5,004 nt of DNA from Fidelibacterota bacterium. Its GTDB lineage: Bacteria > Fidelibacterota > Marinisomatia > Marinisomatales > TCS55. The notes below the pieces were generated by a model, which saw only the letters and a list, made by a program, of their open reading frames with translations, had not been told where the DNA came from and did not search any database. A program made the position numbers and the translations under genes. This document shows positions 1 through 5,004 of this stretch, piece by piece; position 1 is the first letter of the stretch, and the number at the start of each line of letters is the position of its first letter. The stretch lies in assembly GCA_002704905.1 (NCBI GenBank), contig PAIR01000007.1, positions 38,862-43,865 on the forward strand. Reading direction: 5' to 3'.

Positions 1-239
1 CCCATTCCCTCCCATAGTTTTAAAAGTGAATCTAAGTTCGCATTTGCTACAGATTGTATAGTAGGATATTTATCAATCCATTTATTATAATAAGGGATAA
101 CGATATTGACTTGAGTTTGCTGCAACATAGTTTCAGACAGCCAAATTTTGTATGGATCATTTGTTGCACGCCATGGCAATGATCGTTTATGAATGTCATA
201 CCATTTTAAAATAGAATCAATATTACTTGTATTATACAA
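1..239 (-). CDS. mutY: A/G-specific adenine DNA glycosylase MutY, N-terminal part (runs off the left edge)
   Basis: MutY removes adenine mispaired with 8-oxoguanine or guanine, starting base excision repair in the cytoplasm. About 79 codons are visible, read by hand from the reverse complement. They show the family signature in order: WYDIHKRSLPWR (residues 13-24), DPYKIWLSETMLQQTQV (28-44), VIPYYNKW (47-54), a YPT block and LKLWEGMG at the edge. Glu36 in the SETMLQQTQV block matches the catalytic Glu37 of E. coli MutY (family knowledge). The helix-hairpin-helix, iron-sulfur and C-terminal 8-oxoG recognition regions lie outside the window. No ATG exists in frame after the upstream stop at 246-248, so the start is most likely TTG at 237-239, two bases after the marR stop, with no clear ribosome binding site. 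Translation may therefore be coupled to marR. The identity is secure; the start is inferred. Confidence 0.9.
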   Translation of the reverse strand, partial: MYNTSNIDSILKWYDIHKRSLPWRATNDPYKIWLSETMLQQTQVNIVIPYYNKWIDKYPTIQSVANANLDSLLKLWEGM

Positions 240-241
240 AG

Positions 242-670
242 TTATTTATTCATATTCAATCTGTGCTTGGATATTGTCCAGTGTAAATTAAATAGAATTT
301 CCTTTACTTCTTCCTGGTCTTCAACTGGAATTTTATGATAAAGATCTGAACCAAATTGGTCTATTTCAACTTCAATCTTTGAATATAATTTTTCTCCATA
401 CTCTGTTAGTGTCACAATAACTGATCGACCATCTAAAGGATTTTTATTTTTTATTACAATTTGATTTCTTATTAGGACACCTATTAACCTCGTAAGGGTG
501 CTATTATCTACACCTAATCGTTGCGATAATGAGGTCATATCTATCCCATCAGTTGGAATAGATGATATGAGTATGATTTGAGGTAAGGTAATATTTAAGT
601 TTTTTGTTTGGGTACGAAATAATGACTGGAGATCAATAAGAAACTGTTTTAATAATTCACCAAATTCCAT
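242..670 (-). CDS. MarR-family winged helix-turn-helix transcriptional regulator
   Basis: A 142-residue protein of normal MarR length, a cytoplasmic dimeric DNA-binding regulator. The first helix (residues 1-25) and the last one (about 116-137) would form the dimer interface. The winged HTH spans about residues 28-95: DMTSLSQRLGVDNSTLTRLIGVLIRN gives helix-turn and recognition helix, and NPLDGRSVIVTLTEYGEKL is the classic wing with the conserved D80-G81-R82. The protein contains no cysteine, so OhrR-style thiol sensing of peroxides is excluded; the ligand is unknown. The ATG start is the only one that keeps the first dimerisation helix, and it sits inside a perfect inverted repeat (669-689), which points to autorepression. 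It lies 41 bases after csaA and 2 bases before mutY, so mutY is probably co-transcribed. Which other genes it controls cannot be told from the sequence. Confidence 0.93.
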   Translation of the reverse strand: MEFGELLKQFLIDLQSLFRTQTKNLNITLPQIILISSIPTDGIDMTSLSQRLGVDNSTLTRLIGVLIRNQIVIKNKNPLDGRSVIVTLTEYGEKLYSKIEVEIDQFGSDLYHKIPVEDQEEVKEILFNLHWTISKHRLNMNK

Positions 671-689
671 ATTTGTATATTACAAATAT
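669..689. promoter_or_regulatory. Perfect inverted repeat, probable MarR operator
   Basis: The arms ATATTTGTA (669-677) and TACAAATAT (681-689) are exact reverse complements around a 3-base spacer, giving a 9-3-9 palindrome. The size fits a MarR dimer site. It lies directly at the 5' end of the marR gene, covers the first two bases of its ATG and overlaps the predicted -10 box, so bound protein would block both transcription and translation start. The palindrome is observed directly; its use by this MarR protein is inferred from position. Confidence 0.65.
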
Positions 690-705
690 TAATAATTTAT
701 ATCAA
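677..705 (-). promoter_or_regulatory. Possible sigma70-like promoter of marR-mutY
   Basis: On the minus strand TTGATA (705-700) resembles the -35 consensus in five of six bases, and TAATAT (682-677), 17 bases downstream, resembles a -10 box in four of six. A start point about 7 bases after the -10 box would fall on or next to the A of the marR ATG at 670, predicting a leaderless mRNA. This agrees with the lack of any Shine-Dalgarno sequence. The region is very AT-rich, so chance matches are likely, and a Bacteroidota-type sigma factor would use a different consensus. Confidence 0.35.
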
Positions 706-711
706 GTATAA

Positions 712-1041
712 CTAATTTACTTTAGCACCATTTTTTATATTTTGGTCAACTTCCATCAAAACTATATCACCAGAATTATCTTCTGCGCCCATTACAAGCA
801 CTTCTGAAGTAAATGGTCCGATCTTCTTTTTCCCGAGGTTCATAGTTGCAACAATTTGTCTTCCTGTTAATTCTTCAATTGAATAATTATTAGTAATCTG
901 CGCACTTGACCATTTCTTTCCATATGAACCAAAATCTATTTTAAGTTTATATGCTGGTTTATTCGCTTCAGGAAATGACTCTACTTTTATAATTGTCCCA
1001 ACTAAGAGTTCTAATTCATTGAAATTATCTATATTTATCAT
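712..1041 (-). CDS. csaA: CsaA-type tRNA-binding-domain protein (chaperone-like)
   Basis: This 109-residue protein matches the size and whole-length pattern of B. subtilis CsaA (about 110 residues) and E. coli YgjH. These are homodimeric single OB-fold proteins of the EMAP-II/Arc1p tRNA-binding domain family. Visible matches are FNELELLVGTIIKVESFPEA near the N-terminus, the SSAQITNNY block around residues 45-53, and the C-terminal run GRQIVATMNLGKKKIGPF followed by SEVLVMGA and IVLMEVDQ. In B. subtilis the protein was linked to Sec export by suppression of secA defects and to chaperone activity; RNA binding is the structural expectation, and its cellular role remains unsettled. A weak GGA lies 6 bases before the ATG. 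It sits 15 bases after the lipase gene, consistent with one transcript. The neighbouring exported proteins make a link to export tempting but unproven. Confidence 0.93.
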   Translation of the reverse strand: MINIDNFNELELLVGTIIKVESFPEANKPAYKLKIDFGSYGKKWSSAQITNNYSIEELTGRQIVATMNLGKKKIGPFTSEVLVMGAEDNSGDIVLMEVDQNIKNGAKVN

Positions 1042-1056
1042 AATTATTCCATTTTC

Positions 1057-2268
1057 TTATTTTGGCAGGGTCCACAACAATGAAAAGTGATTTGAATAAA
1101 TTGTTTTCAATGAATCAAACTTTACTTGATTAATACTGTGTCCTACAAATTTTCTGTGATCTGATTTGTAATCCCCCATTACATACCATTGACCCGGTAT
1201 TAATAGATCGTTTCCCCGGTAATCAGTTATAGGGTCAGGTCCATTTGTTCCTGTCGTTGGACCATACATAGATTGTTTGTTTACAATTCCATCATTTTCA
1301 AACCAGGTAGAGTCTGTTGGTGATCCATCTGCAAAATAGGCTTTTTTCATTCCCATTAACCTGGCATTTGCACGAATGATGAATGACATACTTTTATCCG
1401 GGACGTGTCTTCCAGAAGAGAAATCTAGAATCGTATTACTTGTAGCATATGAAAAATAATATATATTTTGATTGGCAGTACAGAATGTATTCATTTCTCG
1501 AGCACCTTCTATACTAGCATCCCATGCTACAATATTCTTAGTTCTCCATGCGGGGTGGGTTTTCATTCTAGAAAAATAATCTCCCCATCTTTCTTCTTCA
1601 CCTCGATTAAATCCCCATTGCTCAAGATCAAAATTATAGAATGAATTTCCTACTACAGCTGCAAGAGCTATAAAGTCCTGTAAAAAGGGGATACCTGTTG
1701 TCATTATATCCGTTAGAGTAGTCCCATTATGTGGCGTAGAAATTGATGTAATCGATTTAATCCATCCATTATTGGTCATTCCTAATAATTCACTTTTTTC
1801 GACTTCTTGCGATGAATCAGCAATTGAAGTTCTAAGGAGGTAGTCCAGCATACGAACAGTTTGACCACCCATACTATGGCCAATTAGATGAATAGGATTA
1901 TCTTGATTCCAAGATGGGTATAATCCTTTGTATTTTTTACCTTCAGGTTTCTGAATGAGACCGTATTTATTTGAATGGATCTTGCCATAATCAACCTGAC
2001 CCCCCTTTATTTGGTAAAACAATTCAACTGCACGGTCCCAGTTAGAAGAAACTGGCCCTACACTTGCCGTATATATTTCAAATCCTTCATCTTTCAAGAT
2101 TTGTTCTATATCATATTTCCCCCCCCAATAACGATAAGATCCCATTTCTTCACGCCCCCAACCCATGAAACCATGTACCAAAATTATTGGGTATTTATTT
2201 TGAGCAAAAAGACCACTAATAAATAATAACAAAAAGAAAATGGGAGTAAAAAAATTATTAATTCGCAA
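1057..2268 (-). CDS. Secreted triacylglycerol lipase/esterase, family I.5-like alpha/beta hydrolase
   Basis: A 403-residue exported hydrolase, expected to cleave ester bonds of lipids outside the cytoplasmic membrane. Residues 1-22 form a Sec signal peptide (hydrophobic FFLLLFISGLFA, cleavage likely before QNKYP). The mature part opens with PIILVHGFMGWGREEM (oxyanion HGF at 32-34) and YWGG, as in Staphylococcus and Geobacillus lipases. The nucleophile is Ser132 in GHSMGGQTVRML; the acid is Asp326 in ENDGIVNKQSM; the histidine is His371 in SDHRKFVGH. SSNWDRA (74-80), GGQVDYG (89-95), STPHNGTTL (177-185) and LEQWGF (215-220) are further family blocks. Some positions that bind zinc and calcium in Geobacillus enzymes appear changed (see findings). 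No ATG fits, so the start is TTG at 2266-2268, supported by the intact signal peptide. It follows the copper monooxygenase gene by 15 bases. Substrate chain length cannot be predicted. Confidence 0.9.
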   Translation of the reverse strand: MRINNFFTPIFFLLLFISGLFAQNKYPIILVHGFMGWGREEMGSYRYWGGKYDIEQILKDEGFEIYTASVGPVSSNWDRAVELFYQIKGGQVDYGKIHSNKYGLIQKPEGKKYKGLYPSWNQDNPIHLIGHSMGGQTVRMLDYLLRTSIADSSQEVEKSELLGMTNNGWIKSITSISTPHNGTTLTDIMTTGIPFLQDFIALAAVVGNSFYNFDLEQWGFNRGEEERWGDYFSRMKTHPAWRTKNIVAWDASIEGAREMNTFCTANQNIYYFSYATSNTILDFSSGRHVPDKSMSFIIRANARLMGMKKAYFADGSPTDSTWFENDGIVNKQSMYGPTTGTNGPDPITDYRGNDLLIPGQWYVMGDYKSDHRKFVGHSINQVKFDSLKTIYSNHFSLLWTLPK

Positions 2269-2283
2269 TTTAATTTTTATAGC

Positions 2284-3627
2284 TTACTTATAATACCAGC
2301 CAAAAAGGATCATCATTTCATCAGTTGAAGAAAATCCAAAACGAACAGTATAATCTGTAGGATTATCATATGTAGCAATCAACTTTAAACCTTGTCCATT
2401 AGCAATTTCAATAGGTGGATCAAAATTTAAAATAGGAGGATGTTCCCAATCATCTGTCCAATAAATAACTTCACCGTCTCTGGGGCCCCCATCTATTTCA
2501 ACAATAAATTCTTTCATTTTTTCATGTGCATGAGAAAAAACCTGCCCAAAACGAGTATTTTCTTTAACTCTAAATGTTCTCTGCAATGTTGTCACTTTTT
2601 TTGGAGGGAGTGATAACTCTTGATTTGACATAGAAAATAGTTCGGCTACATGCTGAATAGCTGATTCAGAAACTGTATGAATATTAGTGAAGACTTCACC
2701 AATCATAGTTGAATCAGTTCGATTCACATAGTGGGAATTTTGATCTAGACCAAACTTAGATGGTAATCTTAAAGCCACTCCAGGCGGCAATTTATAATCT
2801 AACCGTGGCCATTGTGTTCCTGCAAAAAACTGATGGTACTGCATCGTGCGCAAAGTGGACAAGATTAGACCTCCGCTATTTAAGCGAAGTTCTCGATCTT
2901 CATCATAATTAGGCAGATCGGATGGAGGGGTTTCACTTAAAAAAGAATAAAGAATAAAATGGTGACTCCCCGGACGCATTTCAATCTCTACTCGATTAAC
3001 ATACATATCAGCAGTCAAGTTCATATTCGTATAGTGAAAAAATTCTCGTTCGAAGTTGGGCTGAACTTCAAATGGACCTAAATGAAGTTGAAATCCCTCT
3101 TTAGGCTGAGGAAGAGGTTTAAATGGAGCTGGCTTATAACGATTTGAATCTGTTAATATTTTTTCATCAACAATAATTCCTGTTTCCGGCGCTCCGGCTT
3201 CTATCCATGAACGAACGAACTGGAGTTGACCATCCGTTAAAAAATTTTCTCCAGGGGGCATCATTTGACCATATTCAGAATGATCACTTAAAAAGTGTTC
3301 TCGGTCATAAGCATTAATTTTTTCCCATAAAAAACTTTTACTTAATCCTTTCATACCACCTTCAGTACTTACAATAACTAATTCATCATCTTTTGCTGAA
3401 ATATTTTTTGGCAAAACATTTACCATTTCATTATAAGCATTACCCCCACTTAAGTCTAATCCAGACTGCTTATATATTGCCGTACCAGTTATATGACAAT
3501 TTGCGCAATTTGGAGCTAAAATTTGTTCCTGGATAAGGTTCCAACTAGAATTTTCAGACTTTTCTATTTCTTCACATCCAGAAAAAATAAATAGCAGTAT
3601 AGATACTTGTAAATAATATTTCATCAT
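2284..3627 (-). CDS. Lipoprotein fusing a c-type haem domain to a PHM-like copper type II monooxygenase
   Basis: A 447-residue envelope protein. Residues 1-18 are a lipoprotein signal ending FSGC, with Cys18 as the lipidated residue. Residues about 28-148 form a small cytochrome c domain: CANCH at 41-45 for covalent haem and MMPPG at 122-126, where Met123 is the probable axial ligand. A proline-rich linker (about 162-178) leads to a region like peptidylglycine alpha-hydroxylating monooxygenase and dopamine beta-hydroxylase. Its copper ligands can be placed: His222-His223 (GSHHFIL) and His299 (SHYVN) for CuH; His366 and His368 (FSHAH) and Met438 (SSTDEMM) for CuM, followed by a terminal FGWYY. 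Members hydroxylate C-H bonds using O2; the substrate here is unknown. Apart from the lipid and haem cysteines there is no cysteine, so the disulfides of animal PHM are absent. The start has two tandem ATGs and a weak GAAAGA upstream. The lipase gene follows at 15 bases. Confidence 0.85.
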   Translation of the reverse strand: MMKYYLQVSILLFIFSGCEEIEKSENSSWNLIQEQILAPNCANCHITGTAIYKQSGLDLSGGNAYNEMVNVLPKNISAKDDELVIVSTEGGMKGLSKSFLWEKINAYDREHFLSDHSEYGQMMPPGENFLTDGQLQFVRSWIEAGAPETGIIVDEKILTDSNRYKPAPFKPLPQPKEGFQLHLGPFEVQPNFEREFFHYTNMNLTADMYVNRVEIEMRPGSHHFILYSFLSETPPSDLPNYDEDRELRLNSGGLILSTLRTMQYHQFFAGTQWPRLDYKLPPGVALRLPSKFGLDQNSHYVNRTDSTMIGEVFTNIHTVSESAIQHVAELFSMSNQELSLPPKKVTTLQRTFRVKENTRFGQVFSHAHEKMKEFIVEIDGGPRDGEVIYWTDDWEHPPILNFDPPIEIANGQGLKLIATYDNPTDYTVRFGFSSTDEMMILFGWYYK

Positions 3628-3659
3628 TCTTTCAACATAATGAGGAAATTAAATTAATA

Positions 3660-3700
3660 ATAATAAATAAGATAGAGTTCTATTTTATCTTATTTATTAT
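3660..3700 (-). terminator. Long AT-rich hairpin after glutamine synthetase, probable terminator
   Basis: The arms 3660-3674 and 3686-3700 are exact reverse complements (15 bp) around an 11-base loop; left arm ATAATAAATAAGATA. On the minus strand the stem is followed by the U-rich stretch UAUUAAUUUAAUUU, placing a possible intrinsic terminator between the glutamine synthetase stop and the monooxygenase start. The stem has only one G-C pair, so it would be weak, and a role in processing or regulation of the next gene is also possible. Confidence 0.45.
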
Positions 3701-3710
3701 GTATTAGAGC

Positions 3711-3747
3711 TCTTTTAATTTATCAAATGATAAATTAAAAGATTTTT
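3711..3747. terminator. Second perfect hairpin with a T tract on the plus strand
   Basis: TCTTTTAATTTATC (3711-3724) and its exact reverse complement (3729-3742) form a 14-bp stem with a 4-base AAAT loop. It lies 24 bases downstream of the glutamine synthetase stop codon. A run of five T (3743-3747) follows the stem on the plus strand, so the canonical terminator orientation is toward the right, opposite to all genes here. On the minus strand the stem is followed by GCTCTAATAC, without a U tract. It may stop antisense transcription or protect the 3' end of the glutamine synthetase mRNA. Confidence 0.45.
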
Positions 3748-3766
3748 ATAAAGGATACTTAATCTA

Positions 3767-4753
3767 TTAAGTGAGCGTGCTAACAATATGATTTATGATT
3801 TTATACGGATCGGCATTTGAAGCTGGGCGCCTATCTTCAAGGTATCCGTTCCAATCATGTTCGACTGTATATATCGGAATTCGAATACTAGCACCACGAT
3901 CACTCACACCATATGAAAATTGATCAATGCTTTGTGTTTCATGAAGACCTGTAAGTCTCATGTCATTATCTGAACCATATGCATCAATACCTTCCTTATG
4001 AACTTTTCCTAATTTTTCACAAATAGAAGTATGAAGACTTTCTGTCCCACGTGTCCTCATCTCTTCATTTGAAAAATTTGCATGCATCCCAGAACCATTC
4101 CAATCACCAGTTTTAGGTTTTGGATGAATATTAACACAAACATCATAATCTTCTGCAATTTTATATAAAAGATATCGACTAACCCATAGATCATCAGCAG
4201 CTTTTATCCCTTTTCCAAAGCATTGATACTCCCACTGGCCTAAAGCAACTTCGGCATTTGTTCCTGTTATTTCAATCCCAGCCTCTAGGCATGATTCAAG
4301 ATGTACTTCTGAGATTTCTCTTCCTTCTACATTTGAAGTTCCTACCCCACAATAATAATCACCTTGTGGCCTTGGAGTCCCTTCTTCCCATCCAAGAGGC
4401 TCACCATTTTTATTAGTAAAAAAATATTCCTGTTCAAACCCAAACCACCATTCATCAGTTAAAACTGCCGCTGCTGCTGCTCTAGTATTAGTAGCATGTA
4501 TTTCGTGCTCACCAGTTTGCACCTCACACATAACAAGCGCGTCAGCAAATAAAGGGCCTTCATAAGTTTGGACTGGTAATAATAAACAATCTGAACTGCT
4601 ACCTTCTGCTTGTTGAGTAGAAGAACCATCAAAAGACCAATCAGGAGGCATCTCATCTTTCGTTACTTTAATCTTGCTGCGAAGAGATGGTTCAGGTTGA
4701 TATCCATCGAGCCATATATATTCTAATATTTTTATACTTTTCATCCCAAGCAT
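3767..4753 (-). CDS. glnII: Glutamine synthetase, type II (beta-grasp, eukaryotic-like)
   Basis: This cytoplasmic enzyme makes glutamine from glutamate, ammonia and ATP, the main entry of ammonium into metabolism. At 328 residues it has the short GSII length rather than the roughly 450 or more of GSI. The N-terminal beta-grasp domain (about 1-85) has EYIWLDGY and WSFDGSSTQQAEGSSSDC (39-56). The catalytic domain shows WFGFEQEY (103-110, metal ligands Glu107 and Glu109), NAEVALGQWEYQ (Glu168, Glu175), NGSGMHANFSNEEMR (ATP-side His224), DNDMRLTGLHET (262-272), SDRGASIRIP (Arg286, Arg291) and YLEDRRPASNADPYK (Glu306). No GSI adenylylation segment is present, so control would be transcriptional or by feedback. 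A run of five alanines at residues 92-96 is coded largely by GCA repeats. The first ATG is chosen over the one at codon 4 because AGGAG lies 9 bases upstream. It is flanked by gaps with hairpins and a possible promoter, so it is probably transcribed alone. Confidence 0.96.
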   Translation of the reverse strand: MLGMKSIKILEYIWLDGYQPEPSLRSKIKVTKDEMPPDWSFDGSSTQQAEGSSSDCLLLPVQTYEGPLFADALVMCEVQTGEHEIHATNTRAAAAAVLTDEWWFGFEQEYFFTNKNGEPLGWEEGTPRPQGDYYCGVGTSNVEGREISEVHLESCLEAGIEITGTNAEVALGQWEYQCFGKGIKAADDLWVSRYLLYKIAEDYDVCVNIHPKPKTGDWNGSGMHANFSNEEMRTRGTESLHTSICEKLGKVHKEGIDAYGSDNDMRLTGLHETQSIDQFSYGVSDRGASIRIPIYTVEHDWNGYLEDRRPASNADPYKIINHIVSTLT

Positions 4754-4930
4754 TTTAATTTACTCCTAATTTTATTTATTTATATTAAAAATATAACTTA
4801 AAATTTTAATATTATTATTAATAACACTAAATAATTTAAGGTATTAATAAATTATATAACAAATATATTAAAATTAAATTTATGCTATATTAAAAGCTTC
4901 AAGGAGTAGAGGGAATAATTTATAGATTAA
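4754..4930 (-). promoter_or_regulatory. Very AT-rich leader of glutamine synthetase with a possible promoter
   Basis: This 177-base gap is almost pure A and T and has no supported gene. A TATAAT box lies at 4856-4851 on the minus strand, preceded by a TG (TGTTATATAAT), which would give a leader of roughly 90 bases; no convincing -35 box is seen. A 12-base perfect palindrome, TTAAAATTTTAA (4798-4809), lies between this box and the start codon. With such base composition both could be chance. I found no recognisable riboswitch or nitrogen-regulator site. Confidence 0.3.
4763..4767 (-). promoter_or_regulatory. Ribosome binding site of glutamine synthetase
   Basis: AGGAG on the minus strand ends 9 bases before the ATG at 4751-4753 and 18 bases before the second in-frame ATG at 4742-4744, so it decides for the first. 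It is the only strong Shine-Dalgarno sequence before a gene in this window. Confidence 0.7.
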
Positions 4931-5002
4931 TTAAGATATATTATGCTGCTCTATAAAAGACTGAAGGTCAATATCCGTAGTTTCCTTATAAGAGGATAAA
5001 AC
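4931..5002 (-). CDS. Possible C-terminal end of an unidentified protein (runs off the right edge)
   Basis: One minus-strand frame stays open from the right edge to a TAA at 4931-4933 and would end ...YKETTDIDLQSFIEQHNIS, about 23 residues. Base composition is less AT-rich here than in the adjoining leader, and the peptide is hydrophilic and helix-like, both consistent with a coding tail. The other two minus frames are closed by stops within this stretch. The piece is too short to identify a family, and an open stretch of this length could arise by chance. Confidence 0.4.
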   Translation of the reverse strand, partial: VLSSYKETTDIDLQSFIEQHNIS

Positions 5003-5004
5003 CA

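Noticed and set aside
1975..2226. 83-residue open frame on the plus strand
   Set aside because: It lies wholly inside the lipase gene on the opposite strand; the lipase frame has clear motifs, while this peptide shows no recognisable domain.
4468..4483. GCA-type trinucleotide run
   Set aside because: It encodes an alanine stretch (residues 92-96) in a variable part of glutamine synthetase; five codons with one GCG is not an unusual repeat.
4459..4656. 65-residue open frame on the minus strand
   Set aside because: It is a shifted frame within the well-supported glutamine synthetase gene, and its composition (leucine and glutamine rich) reflects the overlapping codons.
4781..4870. Many short AT inverted and direct repeats in the glutamine synthetase leader
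   Set aside because: At nearly pure A and T, such matches are expected by chance; apart from the 12-base palindrome no copy is long or regular enough to call an array or operator cluster.
4943..4998. Short plus-strand frame from an ATG near the right edge, about 18 residues (MLLYKRLKVNIRSFL)
   Set aside because: It is very short, has no convincing ribosome binding site, and overlaps the minus-strand frame that better fits a gene tail.

Overview
This AT-rich bacterial window has every recognisable gene on the minus strand. In transcription order (right to left) it reads: the possible tail of an unidentified gene, a type II glutamine synthetase, a lipoprotein joining a c-type haem domain to a PHM-like copper monooxygenase, a secreted family I.5-type lipase, the small RNA-binding protein CsaA, a MarR-family regulator, and the N-terminal part of the adenine glycosylase MutY, cut by the left edge. 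The low GC, tight spacing, mostly absent Shine-Dalgarno sites, the FAQ-type signal peptide end and the FCB-like glutamine synthetase suggest a free-living, probably marine bacterium near Bacteroidota or Marinimicrobia. This placement is inference and no marker gene here fixes it.

Region by region: 4931-5004 holds a short open frame that may be the end of an upstream gene. 4754-4930 is a very AT-rich leader with a possible promoter, and the only strong ribosome binding site in the window lies just before glutamine synthetase (3767-4753). A 139-base gap (3628-3766) with two long perfect AT-rich hairpins separates it from the next genes. From 3627 to the left edge the genes are close together: monooxygenase, 15 bases, lipase, 15 bases, csaA, 41 bases, marR, 2 bases, mutY. 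The 41-base gap before marR holds a perfect 9-3-9 inverted repeat that overlaps a sigma70-like -10 box and the marR start codon.

How they work together: the monooxygenase and lipase are both exported, sit next to each other and could form an envelope module that processes organic substrates. Their true substrates are not visible. CsaA, MarR and MutY look like a housekeeping and regulatory tail, with marR probably controlling itself and the mutY behind it. Glutamine synthetase is an independent nitrogen-assimilation unit. The most notable items are the haem c to copper monooxygenase fusion, the self-overlapping marR operator with a predicted leaderless start, and the altered metal-binding positions in the lipase. 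No CRISPR array, tRNA, rRNA or mobile element was seen.
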